Origin: Dyadobacter sp. Leaf189
GTDB lineage: Bacteria > Bacteroidota > Bacteroidia > Cytophagales > Spirosomataceae
Assembly: GCF_001424405.1 (NCBI RefSeq)
Contig: NZ_LMPS01000004.1
Location: 616,537-680,536 of the forward strand
Length of the DNA stretch: 64,000 nt
Reading direction: 5' to 3'
Below the pieces are notes generated by a model. It had not been told where the DNA came from. It searched no databases and saw only the letters and a list, made by a program, of their open reading frames with translations. The translations under genes were made by a program, and so were the position numbers. Below, one piece after another: positions 42,705 to 51,720 of this stretch (the first letter of the stretch is position 1; the number at the start of each line of letters is the position of its first letter).

Positions 42705-43844
42705 CTAAATCGCCACTGCCTTGCTGTTTTCCACTACCCTTTCGTAGTAAGATTCGTAATGCGGCAATATTTTAGCCACATCAAATTCCTTCGCGCGGGC
42801 AAGTGCATTGGCTTTGAAAGTCGGCAGGTTATCATCGCTCAAAATGTATGCCGCGTGTTTCACCATATCGTCTACATCGCCTACATTACTCAGGAATCCG
42901 GTTACTCCGTGCAGGTTCAGTTCCGGCAGTCCGCCTGCATTGGAAGTGATCAAAGGTACCTCACACGCCAGCGCTTCCAGTGCAGCCAGACCGAAGCTTT
43001 CAGATTCGGAAGGCATTAAAAACAGATCTGCCACGGACAGCACTTCTTCAATCGCATCGAGCTTACCCAGAAAACGGATATCCGACAACATATCAAGGTC
43101 TTTGCAGAGCCGCTCAATGCGCGCACGATCGGGACCGTCGCCTACGAGCAGCAATTTGCTTGGAAGCAGTTTCCGCAGTTTTTCAAAAATCATAATCACG
43201 TCGTCAATCCGCTTCACTTTCCTGAAATTGGATGTATGCACGATCAGCTTTTCATTGTTCGGACAGATCGCAAGTTTGAAATGATCTTTCTTTTGTCTGT
43301 TAAAACGGTCAAGATCAATGAAGTTTGGAATTACTTCAATGTCTTTAGTAATGTTGAAGTGGCTGTATGTATCGCGTTTCAAAGATTCTGAAACAGCTGT
43401 GATACCGTCGGACTGGTTAATGCTGAATGTCACTACAGGCTCGTAAGACTCATCTTTACCGACCAATGTAATATCGGTTCCGTGCAAAGTTGTAATCACC
43501 GGAATGTGGATTCCCTGCTGGGCGAGTATCTGTTTGGCGAGGTAGGCGGACGAAGCGTGCGGGATTGCGTAATGTACGTGCAGCAGATCGAGGCCGGCAT
43601 TCTGTACCACGTGTACCATTTCACTCGAAAGCGCCGACTCGTAAGGCGGGTACTGGAACAACGGGTAGGCAGGTATATTTACTTCGTGATAATAGAGGTT
43701 CTCATTGAAGAAATCGAGTCTTTGTGGTTGAGAATAAGTAATAAAATGAACCTGGTGACCAGCTTTCGCCAGTGCTTTACCTAGTTCGGTAGCTACCACA
43801 CCGCTTCCTCCGAAGGTTGGATAGCACACGATACCGATTTTCAT
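42705..43844 (-). CDS. bshA: N-acetyl-alpha-D-glucosaminyl L-malate synthase (bacillithiol synthesis)
   Basis: A 379-residue GT4 glycosyltransferase. The opening MKIGIVCYPTFGGSGVVATELG is specific to BshA, which joins UDP-GlcNAc and L-malate in the first step of bacillithiol synthesis. Other marks are LDLLHVHYAIPHASSAYLA, TTLHGTDITLVGKD, IHTSNFRKVKR-type segment, LLLVGDGPDR and the GT4 donor motif ESESFGLAALEALACEVPLI. Length is standard. Bacillithiol is the main low-molecular-weight thiol in many Bacteroidota. No other bsh gene is adjacent. Confidence 0.95.
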   Translation of the reverse strand: MKIGIVCYPTFGGSGVVATELGKALAKAGHQVHFITYSQPQRLDFFNENLYYHEVNIPAYPLFQYPPYESALSSEMVHVVQNAGLDLLHVHYAIPHASSAYLAKQILAQQGIHIPVITTLHGTDITLVGKDESYEPVVTFSINQSDGITAVSESLKRDTYSHFNITKDIEVIPNFIDLDRFNRQKKDHFKLAICPNNEKLIVHTSNFRKVKRIDDVIMIFEKLRKLLPSKLLLVGDGPDRARIERLCKDLDMLSDIRFLGKLDAIEEVLSVADLFLMPSESESFGLAALEALACEVPLITSNAGGLPELNLHGVTGFLSNVGDVDDMVKHAAYILSDDNLPTFKANALARAKEFDVAKILPHYESYYERVVENSKAVAI

Positions 43845-44028
43845 AATGTTCGTAGAAAAGTTATTTCCTCCCGGCCCAATTTATTGCCAGGCAGGTTTTC
43901 ATTTGAGCTAACAACAAATCATTGATTTTTATCCCACAAATGGATAAAGAAGTTAAGAATTGTCGTTAATGCTTTAAAATGATAATTTTATCGTCTAAAC
44001 CTTCTTTTCAGCGTTAACCTGCATTAAT

Positions 44029-44904
44029 GTGTCGGTCAGGTCCAAAATCAGATTACGGGATTACATCGCAGGAAGTGCGCGGCTGGTTCGCTCCACTAAT
44101 CTGGTTATAGTTGCGCTTACGCAGTACCTCACACGGATTTTGCTCATCGGGCCGAGAAGTGAATGGCGGTCCATTATAGCGGACCCGGATCTTTTTCTGC
44201 TGTCTCTCTCGACGGTTTGCATTGCCGCTGCGGGCTATATCATCAATGATTACTTTGATATTAAAATAGATATCGTCAACAAACCCGAGCGCGTGGTGGT
44301 GGGGCGGTACCTGAAAAGGCGCTGGGCGATCGGTGCGCACCAGATACTGAATGTGCTCGGCGCGGTACTCGGACTGGCGGTGAGCCCGTACATTTTTATC
44401 ATCAATGTGTTTTCCATTACGCTCCTGTGGTTTTATTCGGAGCGGTTCAAGCGGGCGCCGTTTATCGGTAACTTCATTGTTTCGCTGCTGACAGCGATGT
44501 CGCTCCTGATCCTGACGGTACATTTCCCTGCCAACCGGCACCTCGTGCTGATTTACTCCGTTTTCTCATTTTTTATATCGCTCGTGCGTGAAGTAGCCAA
44601 GGATATGGAGGATATCAAAGGAGACGAAGCACACGGTTGCCGCACGCTGCCCATCATCTGGGGCATTCCGCGCACCAGGAACTTCCTGTATGTAGTGCTG
44701 ATCCTTTTTGTATTCACCCTTTTTGCGATGGCGAGGGTACTGAACAACAGCCTGCTTGTGCTGCTGTTTATACTGCTGCTCCTGCCCATTCTTTATCTCG
44801 CATTCAAGCTCTCGCGGGCCGATACCCGGAAGGATTTTAAGGAAATCAGCAGCTTATGCAAGATCATTATGCTGCTTGGATTGCTGACGATGATCTGGGC
44901 ATAG
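44029..44904 (+). CDS. UbiA-family prenyltransferase (geranylgeranylglycerol-phosphate type)
   Basis: A 291-residue polytopic prenyltransferase, about eight helices. The start is the GTG at 44029. The first Asp-rich motif is IINDYFDIKIDIVNKPERVVVG (NDxxDxxxD) and the second DMEDIKGDEAHGCRTLP. Among UbiA proteins the NKPERVVVGR form is typical of the Bacteroidota group annotated as geranylgeranylglycerol-phosphate geranylgeranyltransferase-like. The lipid acceptor and product are unknown in these bacteria; menaquinone MenA is a less likely alternative. Inner membrane; monocistronic. Confidence 0.87.
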   Translation: MSVRSKIRLRDYIAGSARLVRSTNLVIVALTQYLTRILLIGPRSEWRSIIADPDLFLLSLSTVCIAAAGYIINDYFDIKIDIVNKPERVVVGRYLKRRWAIGAHQILNVLGAVLGLAVSPYIFIINVFSITLLWFYSERFKRAPFIGNFIVSLLTAMSLLILTVHFPANRHLVLIYSVFSFFISLVREVAKDMEDIKGDEAHGCRTLPIIWGIPRTRNFLYVVLILFVFTLFAMARVLNNSLLVLLFILLLLPILYLAFKLSRADTRKDFKEISSLCKIIMLLGLLTMIWA

Positions 44905-45004
44905 TATCCCCTTTAATCAAATTTTTGTATGCCTGCATCCAGGCAGCCTGCTTCCGAGTATATTTAGGTATTCGTTGTTAATCAAATCTTTATAACCGAC
45001 AACT

Positions 45005-45700
45005 ATGAAAAGGTACTTATTACTTGCATACTGCCTCATTGCTACATTTCTCCTGCCTGCGTCAGCCCAGGACTGCGCCGGGTTTACGTTAAAGGAAGGC
45101 TCAGGATTTGAGATGGACAACTTCGATGCGAAGGGCAAATCGGTTGGCAAAATCGTCTATAAGGTTGCGAAAGTGAGCAAAGACGGCGCATTCACTGTTT
45201 TTAATATCGATATGGAATCTTTCAACAACAAAGGACAATCGCAATTGAAAAACAGCTACGAGATGAAATGCGACGGGAACGTGATGGTAATGGACGCCAG
45301 TGCGCTTGTGAGCCAGGAGCAGATGAAATCTTTTCAGGGAATGGATATGAAATTTACGTACGACAACATTGAATATCCGTCCAAATACAGTGTCGGCGAT
45401 AAATGGAAAGATGCCTCGGTAAAAGGCGAAGGAAAATCAACTGCGATGCCCGTTACCTTTAATATGGCGATCAGGAACAGGACGGTGACAGCCCAGGAAA
45501 AGCTGACTGTGCCCGCAGGTACCTTTGACGCTTACAAAATCAATGCGGATATGAATGTGCAAATGGTCATGGGCTTTCCGATCAAAGTAGATATGCAAAC
45601 GATCTCTTACCGGACACCGGGCGTGATCTGGGATTTGAAAACAGAAACTTACAGGAAAGGAAAGTTAATGGGATACAGCGAATTGACTAAAATATACTGA
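45005..45700 (+). CDS. Exported TapB/DUF3108-like protein
   Basis: A 231-residue protein with a Sec signal (LLLAYCLIATFLLPASAQ). The body resembles the DUF3108/TapB-like beta-sheet proteins of Bacteroidota: GSGFEMDNFDAKGKSVGKIVYKV, the KYSVGDKWKDASVKG centre, VTAQEKLTVPAGTFDAYKINADMNVQM and SYRTPGVIWDLKTETYRKGKLMGYSEL at the end. The family role is not settled; it is periplasmic by its signal. A terminator follows at 45723. Confidence 0.75.
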   Translation: MKRYLLLAYCLIATFLLPASAQDCAGFTLKEGSGFEMDNFDAKGKSVGKIVYKVAKVSKDGAFTVFNIDMESFNNKGQSQLKNSYEMKCDGNVMVMDASALVSQEQMKSFQGMDMKFTYDNIEYPSKYSVGDKWKDASVKGEGKSTAMPVTFNMAIRNRTVTAQEKLTVPAGTFDAYKINADMNVQMVMGFPIKVDMQTISYRTPGVIWDLKTETYRKGKLMGYSELTKIY

Positions 45701-45722
45701 CTTTTTCACAACTGCTCTTTGT

Positions 45723-45763
45723 AAAGAACGGCTTTCGGAACTTTCGTTAGCCGTTCTTTTTTA
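45723..45763 (+). terminator. Terminator after the TapB-like gene
   Basis: AAAGAACGGCT (45723-45733) / AGCCGTTCTTT (45749-45759) followed by TTTT; 22 bases after the stop. Confidence 0.88.
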
Positions 45764-45821
45764 GTTTTGTCCCGGCGATCCCGCTTTCCATCTCATCGAT
45801 ATCCACCTTTAACCTAACCTA

Positions 45822-46391
45822 ATGAAAAGAATAGCCATTTTTGCCTCCGGCTCAGGAACAAATGCAGAGAAGATCAGTGAGTACTTCTCGGAAAGGGCAG
45901 ATGTAGAAGTTTCCCTGATCTTTACTAATAACCCTATGGCCGGGGTAATCAAACGGGCGTGCAGCTTACAGATACCTGTTGTTTTCTTTGATAAAAGAAC
46001 GTTTTACCAAACGGGAAAAATACCACAGATACTAGAAAATGAACGCATTGACCTTGTGGTACTTGCCGGATTTATGATGCTGGTACCTCCGGGCCTCGTC
46101 AATGCATTTCCTGATAAAATCGTCAATATACATCCCGCTTTGCTCCCCAAATATGGCGGAAAAGGAATGTACGGGCAGTTTGTGCACGAAGCTGTTGTGA
46201 ATGCAGGCGAGCGGGAATCGGGCATTACCATTCATTATGTAAATGAGCATTACGACGAGGGCAACATCATATTCCAGGCCACCTGCGAGGTAGCGCCGAC
46301 AGATACCGCAGATGATGTGGCAGCCAAAGTACATGCGCTTGAATATGAACACTACGCGAGAGTAATTGACGAACTGCTTGCAAAACAATAA
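45822..46391 (+). CDS. purN: Phosphoribosylglycinamide formyltransferase
   Basis: A 189-residue PurN, which formylates glycinamide ribonucleotide with 10-formyl-THF in purine synthesis. Seen: IAIFASGSGTNAEKI at the start, VVLAGFMMLVPPGLVNAFPDKIVNIHPALLPKYGGKGMYG containing catalytic N and H (NIHPALLP), and ITIHYVNEHYDEGNIIFQ with the catalytic Asp. Complete, cytoplasmic. Followed 8 bases later by an EamA transporter gene. Confidence 0.96.
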   Translation: MKRIAIFASGSGTNAEKISEYFSERADVEVSLIFTNNPMAGVIKRACSLQIPVVFFDKRTFYQTGKIPQILENERIDLVVLAGFMMLVPPGLVNAFPDKIVNIHPALLPKYGGKGMYGQFVHEAVVNAGERESGITIHYVNEHYDEGNIIFQATCEVAPTDTADDVAAKVHALEYEHYARVIDELLAKQ

Positions 46392-46399
46392 GATCAGGA

Positions 46400-47323
46400 A
46401 TGTTCTACTTCATACTGGCGGTGGTTTTCACCGTAGCGCTCTACCTGATCATGCGGGCATTTCCGAAGTACCAGGTGGATTCTTTTCACGCGGTGGTTTT
46501 CAATTATTACGCTTGTGTGCTCACCGGCCTGCTGCTCACACCCGACCTTGCCGTTTTCAGACAAATTGAATGGACTTCCCCGGGAATACTGCTTACGCTC
46601 GCATTGGGAACCATGTTTGTAACTGCATTCATGCTCATCGGATTAACCGCGCAGAAGGTAAGTGTTACCGCTACTTCCCTGGCAGGGAATATGTCGCTGG
46701 TCATCCCGGTACTTTTTGGTCTTTTTGTATTTAAAAACAACAACAAGGAATTTACTGCTATCAATTACGGCGGGTTGCTGGTTGCACTTGCAGCCCTCGC
46801 CCTCGGCGCCATTCAGAAAACAGGTGTAAAGGAAAAATCAGGTACAGAAGCGACCGGTATCTCCGGTATTTCTGCCGGACTATGGGTTTTGCCGGTGCTT
46901 ACTTTCCTGGCTTCCGGCACCAATAATACACTTATCAACTATTTATCGGTACGCTATTACGAGCCCGGGCAAACCACTGTTTTCATGATCATAGCCTGTA
47001 CAGGCGCAATACTGGTCGGCACTTCCATTCTCATTTATCGTTCGGTGGCTTACAAACAGCGGCTACACCTGCGGAGCGTCGTGGGTGGCTTGATCCTGGG
47101 TGTACCCAATTTCCTGTCGCTCTATTTTCTCCTGCTTGCATTGGCTTCCTTCGGCAACAGTGCAGCCTTTGTTTTCCCGATCTACAACATTCTAAGTATG
47201 CTGGTATCCTCGGCAGCAGCCTGGCTGATTTACCGGGAGAGACTGAATTCTTTAAACAAATGGGGGCTCGTTCTGGCTGTAATTGCTATATTGATGATCT
47301 CCTACCAGGAATTAAATCTCTAA
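46400..47323 (+). CDS. EamA/DMT-superfamily transporter
   Basis: A 307-residue inner membrane protein with about ten hydrophobic helices arranged as two EamA halves. Typical pieces are ALGTMFVTAFMLIGLTAQKVSVTATSLAGNMSLVIPVLFGLFVF in the first half and GNSAAFVFPIYNILSMLVSSAAAWLIYRERLN...GLVLAVIAILMISY in the second. Drug/metabolite transporters of this type export or exchange small metabolites; substrate unknown. Probably cotranscribed with purN (8 bases) and the APC permease (9 bases). Confidence 0.88.
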   Translation: MFYFILAVVFTVALYLIMRAFPKYQVDSFHAVVFNYYACVLTGLLLTPDLAVFRQIEWTSPGILLTLALGTMFVTAFMLIGLTAQKVSVTATSLAGNMSLVIPVLFGLFVFKNNNKEFTAINYGGLLVALAALALGAIQKTGVKEKSGTEATGISGISAGLWVLPVLTFLASGTNNTLINYLSVRYYEPGQTTVFMIIACTGAILVGTSILIYRSVAYKQRLHLRSVVGGLILGVPNFLSLYFLLLALASFGNSAAFVFPIYNILSMLVSSAAAWLIYRERLNSLNKWGLVLAVIAILMISYQELNL

Positions 47324-47332
47324 CCAGCACCG

Positions 47333-48685
47333 ATGCCTGAACCCCCAGAAAAAATCCGCCCGCAGATCGGCATTTTCGATCTGGGCATGATCGTGATCAG
47401 CCTTGTAATCGGGATAGGCATTTTCAGGACACCAGCCATTGTCGCCAAACAGGCTGGCAGTCCGGAGATATTCTTTTCGGCGTGGATTGCAGGTGGGATT
47501 GTCAGTCTGATCGGTGCATTTGTATTTGCCGAGATCGGCAGCAGGCACCATTTTCCAGGCGGTTTTTACAAGCTGATCTCAACTGCCTTTCACCCGCTTT
47601 ATGCATTTATGATCAACTGGGTGATCGTTCTTACCTACGGAGCCGGAATGGCAGGTGTTGCATTGATTGGCTCAGAGTACATTAATCCGCTGTTACCTGC
47701 ATTTGCGCACGGACAAAAAGGGATTCTGGGTACTGCGATTATTACCCTGTTGTTTTTTTATGCAATCAATATGCTGGGGATCAAATCCGGTTCCCGAACC
47801 CAGAATGTACTGAGCAGCCTGAAAATTATCATGATGCTGGCTTTATGCGCGGGTATTTTCTACTCCAGCTCAAATGAAACTGCGGGTACAGCTCCTGACC
47901 TTAATCCGGGAGCAAACTGGTTATCTGCATTTGGCGCCAGCCTTATCGCCGTATTTTACACGTTCGGAGGTTATCAGCAGACGCTTAACTTCGGTGCCGA
48001 CATCAAAGATCCTGTACGTAACACGCCAAGAGGTATTTTCCTGGGTATGTTCCTGATTCTTGGACTATACCTCGCATTGAACTACACCTACTACCATGTG
48101 CTCGGTTACGAAGGTCTGAGTAATTCCAGCCTGATCGCCGCGGATGTTGCCAATGCACTTTTCGGGCATTGGGGTAAGGTATTCTTCTCACTTGCCATTT
48201 TCCTTTCCGTCTTAGGCTTTATCAATGCAACTATGCTGTCGCTGCCGCGGGTTTACTATGCGCTGGCTGATGATAACATATTACCATTTGTATTCAAGAA
48301 AGTAAACCCGAAAACCCAGGTTCAGGAATTTGCCCTTACGTTTCTGATCGTGACTACGCTCCTGTCGCTGTGGGTGCTCGATACTTTCGAGCAGATCGTC
48401 AACTACGTGATGTCCGTAGACAGCATCGCGCTCGCCAGTGCAGCAGCTACCCTTTTTGTTTTTCGAAAACAGGCTGGCAAGAATGATCCTCATAAAGGTT
48501 TCAAAATATGGGGATATCCGGTACTTCCAGCATTATTTGTCACATTCCTGCTCATCACAGCTGCCAATGTAATCTACACCGACCCAGGCTCGGCGCTGGT
48601 TGGCTGGGGCCTGTTCCTCGGCGGCGCTCCGCTCTACTACCTGCTTCAAAAGCTCGGCAATAACGCCGGCAATCAACCGCGCTAG
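47333..48685 (+). CDS. APC-family amino acid permease
   Basis: A 450-residue permease with about twelve helices. Family marks are VIGIGIFRTPAIVAKQAGSP in helix 1, ISLIGAFVFAEIGSRHHFPGGFYKLI in helices 2-3 (E-x-G-x-R-x-P-x-x-G-G pattern), AFYTFGGYQQTLNFGADIKDPVRNTPRGI, and SLPRVYYALADDNILPFVFKKVNPKTQVQEFAL. Members import amino acids by proton or exchange coupling; this one resembles the LAT/YbeC-type group with GGYQ in the mid-helix. Substrate not determinable. Confidence 0.9.
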   Translation: MPEPPEKIRPQIGIFDLGMIVISLVIGIGIFRTPAIVAKQAGSPEIFFSAWIAGGIVSLIGAFVFAEIGSRHHFPGGFYKLISTAFHPLYAFMINWVIVLTYGAGMAGVALIGSEYINPLLPAFAHGQKGILGTAIITLLFFYAINMLGIKSGSRTQNVLSSLKIIMMLALCAGIFYSSSNETAGTAPDLNPGANWLSAFGASLIAVFYTFGGYQQTLNFGADIKDPVRNTPRGIFLGMFLILGLYLALNYTYYHVLGYEGLSNSSLIAADVANALFGHWGKVFFSLAIFLSVLGFINATMLSLPRVYYALADDNILPFVFKKVNPKTQVQEFALTFLIVTTLLSLWVLDTFEQIVNYVMSVDSIALASAAATLFVFRKQAGKNDPHKGFKIWGYPVLPALFVTFLLITAANVIYTDPGSALVGWGLFLGGAPLYYLLQKLGNNAGNQPR

Positions 48686-48874
48686 CAGCATTGAGGGAAA
48701 CGTATACACTTGTAGATGAATTTCCCCGGTTACCACGTTTATTTTCCTAATATAATTATACAAATACCACCTTTTGGTAGACATTGTAGCTATTTAGCTA
48801 CCCGAAGATCGCATTGAGACTCCTGGTACACATTTTTCAGATTACAGCTATATTGCTTTTCAAAACACATTCAC

Positions 48875-49516
48875 ATGAAAAATTGTATTATTCTGTTACT
48901 GGTCGCATTAGTATGTAGCCAACAGGCACAAGCTCAGGAGAACGTTTCTATCGGACCAATTGCAGGAGTTTCCATTGCTAATCTCCGTGGAGATATTTCA
49001 AACACAAACTGGAAGCCCGGACTGACCATTGGTGGTTTTTACAACTACAGTTCTGAAACAGGATTTGGATTCAGCGGACAGCTGCTTTTTACTCAACTTG
49101 GGGCACAGACAGACAGCAAGCGTAACGAGATCAACCTTAACTATATCCAGGCTCCATTGCTGGCAACTTTCTTCTTTGGAAAATATGGTGACGTGGTAAG
49201 ACCGAAAATCTTCCTGGGTCCTACCCTCAACTTTATGACTTCGGCCCGTGATAAAAACGGAAACAACATCAATGGTGATTCCAACAACCGGAATTACAGC
49301 GTCTTCGACTTGGGTGGTGCAGTTGGCGCAGGACTTAATATCAGATTGGCGCAAAAAATCTGGTTAAACTTTGACGCACGCTACGGATTCGGCCTGCTGG
49401 ATATTACCAGACTGGACAATTCAAACATCAAGAACAATAACTGGGGTATTAACACAGGCCTAAGCTTCCCGTTGGGAACTTACGACAGGAACACAGGTCG
49501 CCTTAGAACCCGGTAA
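48875..49516 (+). CDS. Small outer membrane beta-barrel protein (PorT/OprF-like)
   Basis: A 213-residue protein with a Sec signal (IILLLVALVCSQQAQAQ). The mature part is an eight-stranded barrel of the outer membrane beta-barrel family PF13568: SIGPIAGVSIANLRGD, LTIGGFYNYSSETGFGFSGQLLFTQLGAQT, LNYIQAPLLATFFFG, PKIFLGPTLNFMTSA, GGAVGAGLNIRLAQKIWLNFDARYGFGL and final NNWGINTGLSFPLG. Function unknown. An array of CACACTA motifs follows at 49518. Confidence 0.87.
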   Translation: MKNCIILLLVALVCSQQAQAQENVSIGPIAGVSIANLRGDISNTNWKPGLTIGGFYNYSSETGFGFSGQLLFTQLGAQTDSKRNEINLNYIQAPLLATFFFGKYGDVVRPKIFLGPTLNFMTSARDKNGNNINGDSNNRNYSVFDLGGAVGAGLNIRLAQKIWLNFDARYGFGLLDITRLDNSNIKNNNWGINTGLSFPLGTYDRNTGRLRTR

Positions 49517-49517
49517 G

Positions 49518-49632
49518 CACACTAAATTCGATCGAAAGCACACTATTGCTGGATAACAAGCACACTATCAAAAATTAAGAAAGCACACTATCAAAATAGA
49601 AAGCACACTATTAAAAAATAGATAACACACTA
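49518..49632. repeat. Array of six CACACTA motifs at about two-helical-turn spacing
   Basis: CACACTA starts at 49518, 49539, 49561, 49584, 49604 and 49626, spaced 21, 22, 23, 20 and 22 bases; five are preceded by AAG. Sequence between the motifs is AT-rich and not conserved. The array fills the gap between the beta-barrel gene stop and its terminator, so it would be transcribed as 3' untranslated RNA. The rest of 49516-49767 holds the terminator and the DoxX promoter, no gene. Confidence 0.85.
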
Positions 49633-49646
49633 TTTCAGATAGAAAG

Positions 49647-49681
49647 AAGGGCAACTCAGCTGAGTCTGCCCTTTATTTATT
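49647..49681 (+). terminator. Terminator after the beta-barrel gene and CACACTA array
   Basis: AAGGGCA (49647-49653) / TGCCCTT (49667-49673) enclosing the inner palindrome ACTCAGCTGAGT, followed by TATTTATTT. Confidence 0.82.
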
Positions 49682-49753
49682 TATCAGCGCCGCTGTGAGC
49701 ACACGCTCCCGAATCCGCATAGTCGGGCAAAGCCGTCTCACAAAAACCCCGGT

Positions 49754-49761
49754 TAACTTTG
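49754..49761 (+). promoter_or_regulatory. -7 promoter box next to the DoxX start codon
   Basis: TAACTTTG matches the Bacteroidota -7 consensus and ends only 6 bases before the ATG at 49768, which would leave almost no 5' leader. No convincing -33 TTTG is seen about 19 bases upstream. Confidence 0.4.
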
Positions 49762-49767
49762 ATATAT

Positions 49768-50166
49768 ATGAAAATCAGGAACTTCTCCCTTTACGCCATG
49801 GCCTTTGTTTACATCTTTGCAGGTGTCATGCATTTTGTTAAAGCTGAGCTGTTCCTCGGCATTGTTCCGGAGTTCCTGCCAGCTCCGCTCGCAATCGTGT
49901 ACATCAGCGGTATTTGTGAATTTGCATTTGGGTCAATGCTTTTGTATCCCAAAACCAGAAATGCAGCTGCCTGGCTGATTATCCTGCTGCTGATCGCCGT
50001 TTTTCCGGCCAACATCAAAATGGCAATGGATTATCAGCAACAACAAAACAGCCACTTGTGGATCGCGTTACTACGGCTTCCACTGCAATTTGTACTGATC
50101 TGGTGGGCATGGTTGTACACAAACCATGCTGCCCGAGCTGCAATTACGCCGCATAACACGGATTAA
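49768..50166 (+). CDS. DoxX-family membrane protein
   Basis: A 132-residue, four-helix inner membrane protein from the ATG at 49768 (an upstream TTG at 49759 overlaps the promoter box). It follows the DoxX-like pattern FVYIFAGVMHFVKAELFLGIVPEFLPAPLAIVYISGICEFAFGSMLLYPKTRNAAAWLIILLLIAVFPANIKMA, with the conserved Gly-x-x-H-F, P-x-F-x-P and E in helix 3. The function of the family is broadly linked to redox or thiosulfate/quinone processes; specific role unknown. The RNA helicase follows 30 bases later with its own TAACTTTG box. Confidence 0.88.
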   Translation: MKIRNFSLYAMAFVYIFAGVMHFVKAELFLGIVPEFLPAPLAIVYISGICEFAFGSMLLYPKTRNAAAWLIILLLIAVFPANIKMAMDYQQQQNSHLWIALLRLPLQFVLIWWAWLYTNHAARAAITPHNTD

Positions 50167-50170
50167 GGCG

Positions 50171-50178
50171 TAACTTTG
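50171..50178 (+). promoter_or_regulatory. -7 promoter box for the RNA helicase
   Basis: TAACTTTG at 50171-50178, 18 bases before the helicase ATG at 50197. It fits TAnnTTTG; the -33 element is not clear. Confidence 0.4.
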
Positions 50179-50196
50179 CACTTCAATTTGAATTGC

Positions 50197-51528
50197 ATGA
50201 TGACATTTGAAGATTTAAACCTCACCAAGCCGCTATTAAAGGCAGTTGCTGATGCGGGTTATACTACTCCTACTACTATTCAGCACAAGGTATTTCCGGT
50301 CATGATGTCCGGAAAAGATGTTTGCGGCATTGCGCAGACGGGAACGGGAAAAACAGTCGCCTATCTGTTGCCTACCCTTCGCCAGATCGAATATTCCAAA
50401 GACAGATTACCGCAACTGCTGATTTTGGTGCCGACCAGAGAGCTGGTCGTGCAGGTTGTGGAAGAAGTAAAAAAAATAAGCGCTTACCTCACGCTTGAAG
50501 TAGTGGGTGTATACGGAGGCGGGAATATCAAGGTGCAAATGGCGGAACTGCACAATGGCGCAGATGTGGTGGTAGCTACCCCCGGGCGCTTGTTTGATCT
50601 TGCATTGAATGGCTCTCTCAAGACAAAGAACATCAAAAAGCTTGTTATTGATGAGGTAGACGAAATGCTGAACCTCGGCTTTCGCACGCAGCTTAAAAAC
50701 ATCCTCGATCTCCTGCCGCAAAGAAGACAGAACCTGCTTTTCTCTGCGACACTCTCGCAGGAAGTGGAGCAGCTGATGGAAGCTTATTTCAACAATCCCG
50801 TGCGCGTGGAAGCAGCTCCGGCTGGTACGCCGCTGGATAATATCGAACAGCAAGCTTATGAAGTTCCCAACTTTTACACAAAGGTAAACCTGCTGGACCT
50901 GCTGCTGGACGAGCACGAGGAAATGAGCAAGGTGCTGATTTTCGTTGCTACAAAAAAGCTCGCTGATCAGCTTTACGGACAACTTGAACTGGGTTACCTG
51001 AATAAAATCGGGGTTATTCACTCGAATAAGGAGCAAAACCACCGGTTCAATACAATGCGGCAGTTTCACGACGGCACTTACCGCATCCTGATCGCGACAG
51101 ACATTGTTGCCCGCGGTATTGATGTTGCGGAAGTATCTCACGTTTTCAATTTTGACATTCCCGAAGCGCCCGAGAACTACATTCACCGGATTGGAAGGAC
51201 GGGACGGGCAGATAGAAAGGGTGTCGCGATATCATTCATAACGGAAAGGGAAAAACCGTTTCAGGAAGAGATAGAGGAACTGATGGAGTTCAAGATCCCC
51301 ATGCTGCCGCTGCCGGAAAATCTGAAGATTTCGGACATACTGACTCCTGACGAAGAGCCCAAGATCTTCATGAAGGATATTCTTGTGAAGAATCCGAGGA
51401 ATGAGAATGTCGGACCAGCGTTCCATGAGAAGCTTGCGAAGAACAAAAAAGTGAATATTCGGCGCGACCACGCAAAAGAAAAAATGCAGAAATATGGCCG
51501 CCCGATCAAGCGGTCAGGAAAGAAATAA
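50197..51528 (+). CDS. DEAD-box-type ATP-dependent RNA helicase (DEVD variant)
   Basis: A 443-residue superfamily 2 helicase, start at the ATG at 50197 (another ATG follows immediately). Motifs in order: Q motif (TPTTIQ), I (AQTGTGKT), Ia (PTRELVVQ), GG, TPGR, II (DEVD in place of DEAD), III (SAT), IV (VLIFVATKK), V (IATDIVARGIDV) and VI (HRIGRTGR). The C-terminus is short and basic (RRDHAKEKMQKYGRPIKRSGKK), as in RhlE-like enzymes. Such helicases remodel ribosomal or messenger RNA, often in the cold. Confidence 0.94.
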   Translation: MMTFEDLNLTKPLLKAVADAGYTTPTTIQHKVFPVMMSGKDVCGIAQTGTGKTVAYLLPTLRQIEYSKDRLPQLLILVPTRELVVQVVEEVKKISAYLTLEVVGVYGGGNIKVQMAELHNGADVVVATPGRLFDLALNGSLKTKNIKKLVIDEVDEMLNLGFRTQLKNILDLLPQRRQNLLFSATLSQEVEQLMEAYFNNPVRVEAAPAGTPLDNIEQQAYEVPNFYTKVNLLDLLLDEHEEMSKVLIFVATKKLADQLYGQLELGYLNKIGVIHSNKEQNHRFNTMRQFHDGTYRILIATDIVARGIDVAEVSHVFNFDIPEAPENYIHRIGRTGRADRKGVAISFITEREKPFQEEIEELMEFKIPMLPLPENLKISDILTPDEEPKIFMKDILVKNPRNENVGPAFHEKLAKNKKVNIRRDHAKEKMQKYGRPIKRSGKK

Positions 51529-51720
51529 AAAAGTTTAAAATTTTTTTCTCCTCAATGATCTAAAGAATAATCCGTGTCGTAAATAGTTGTGAATCGACGG
51601 AAACGAGTGCTTGAATGTGGTTTGAAACACTGTGGGTTCATTCAAAAATTGCTGACAAGGCTGTTCAAAACAGCAGATCAAAGGATACAATTAATTATTG
51701 TGGAGGGTAAGGTAATACAT

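Noticed and set aside
48786..48801. Inverted repeat GTAGCT/AGCTAC after the APC permease gene
   Set aside because: The stem is only 6 bp and lacks a T run; too weak to call a terminator or operator.
49518..49632. CRISPR-like array
   Set aside because: The repeated unit is only 7-10 bases, spacing is about 21 bases and spacers are low-complexity; no cas genes are nearby.
51540..51720. Possible tRNA or small RNA in the gap after the helicase
   Set aside because: No cloverleaf could be drawn and no conserved tRNA T-arm pattern was found; only the downstream terminators are structured.
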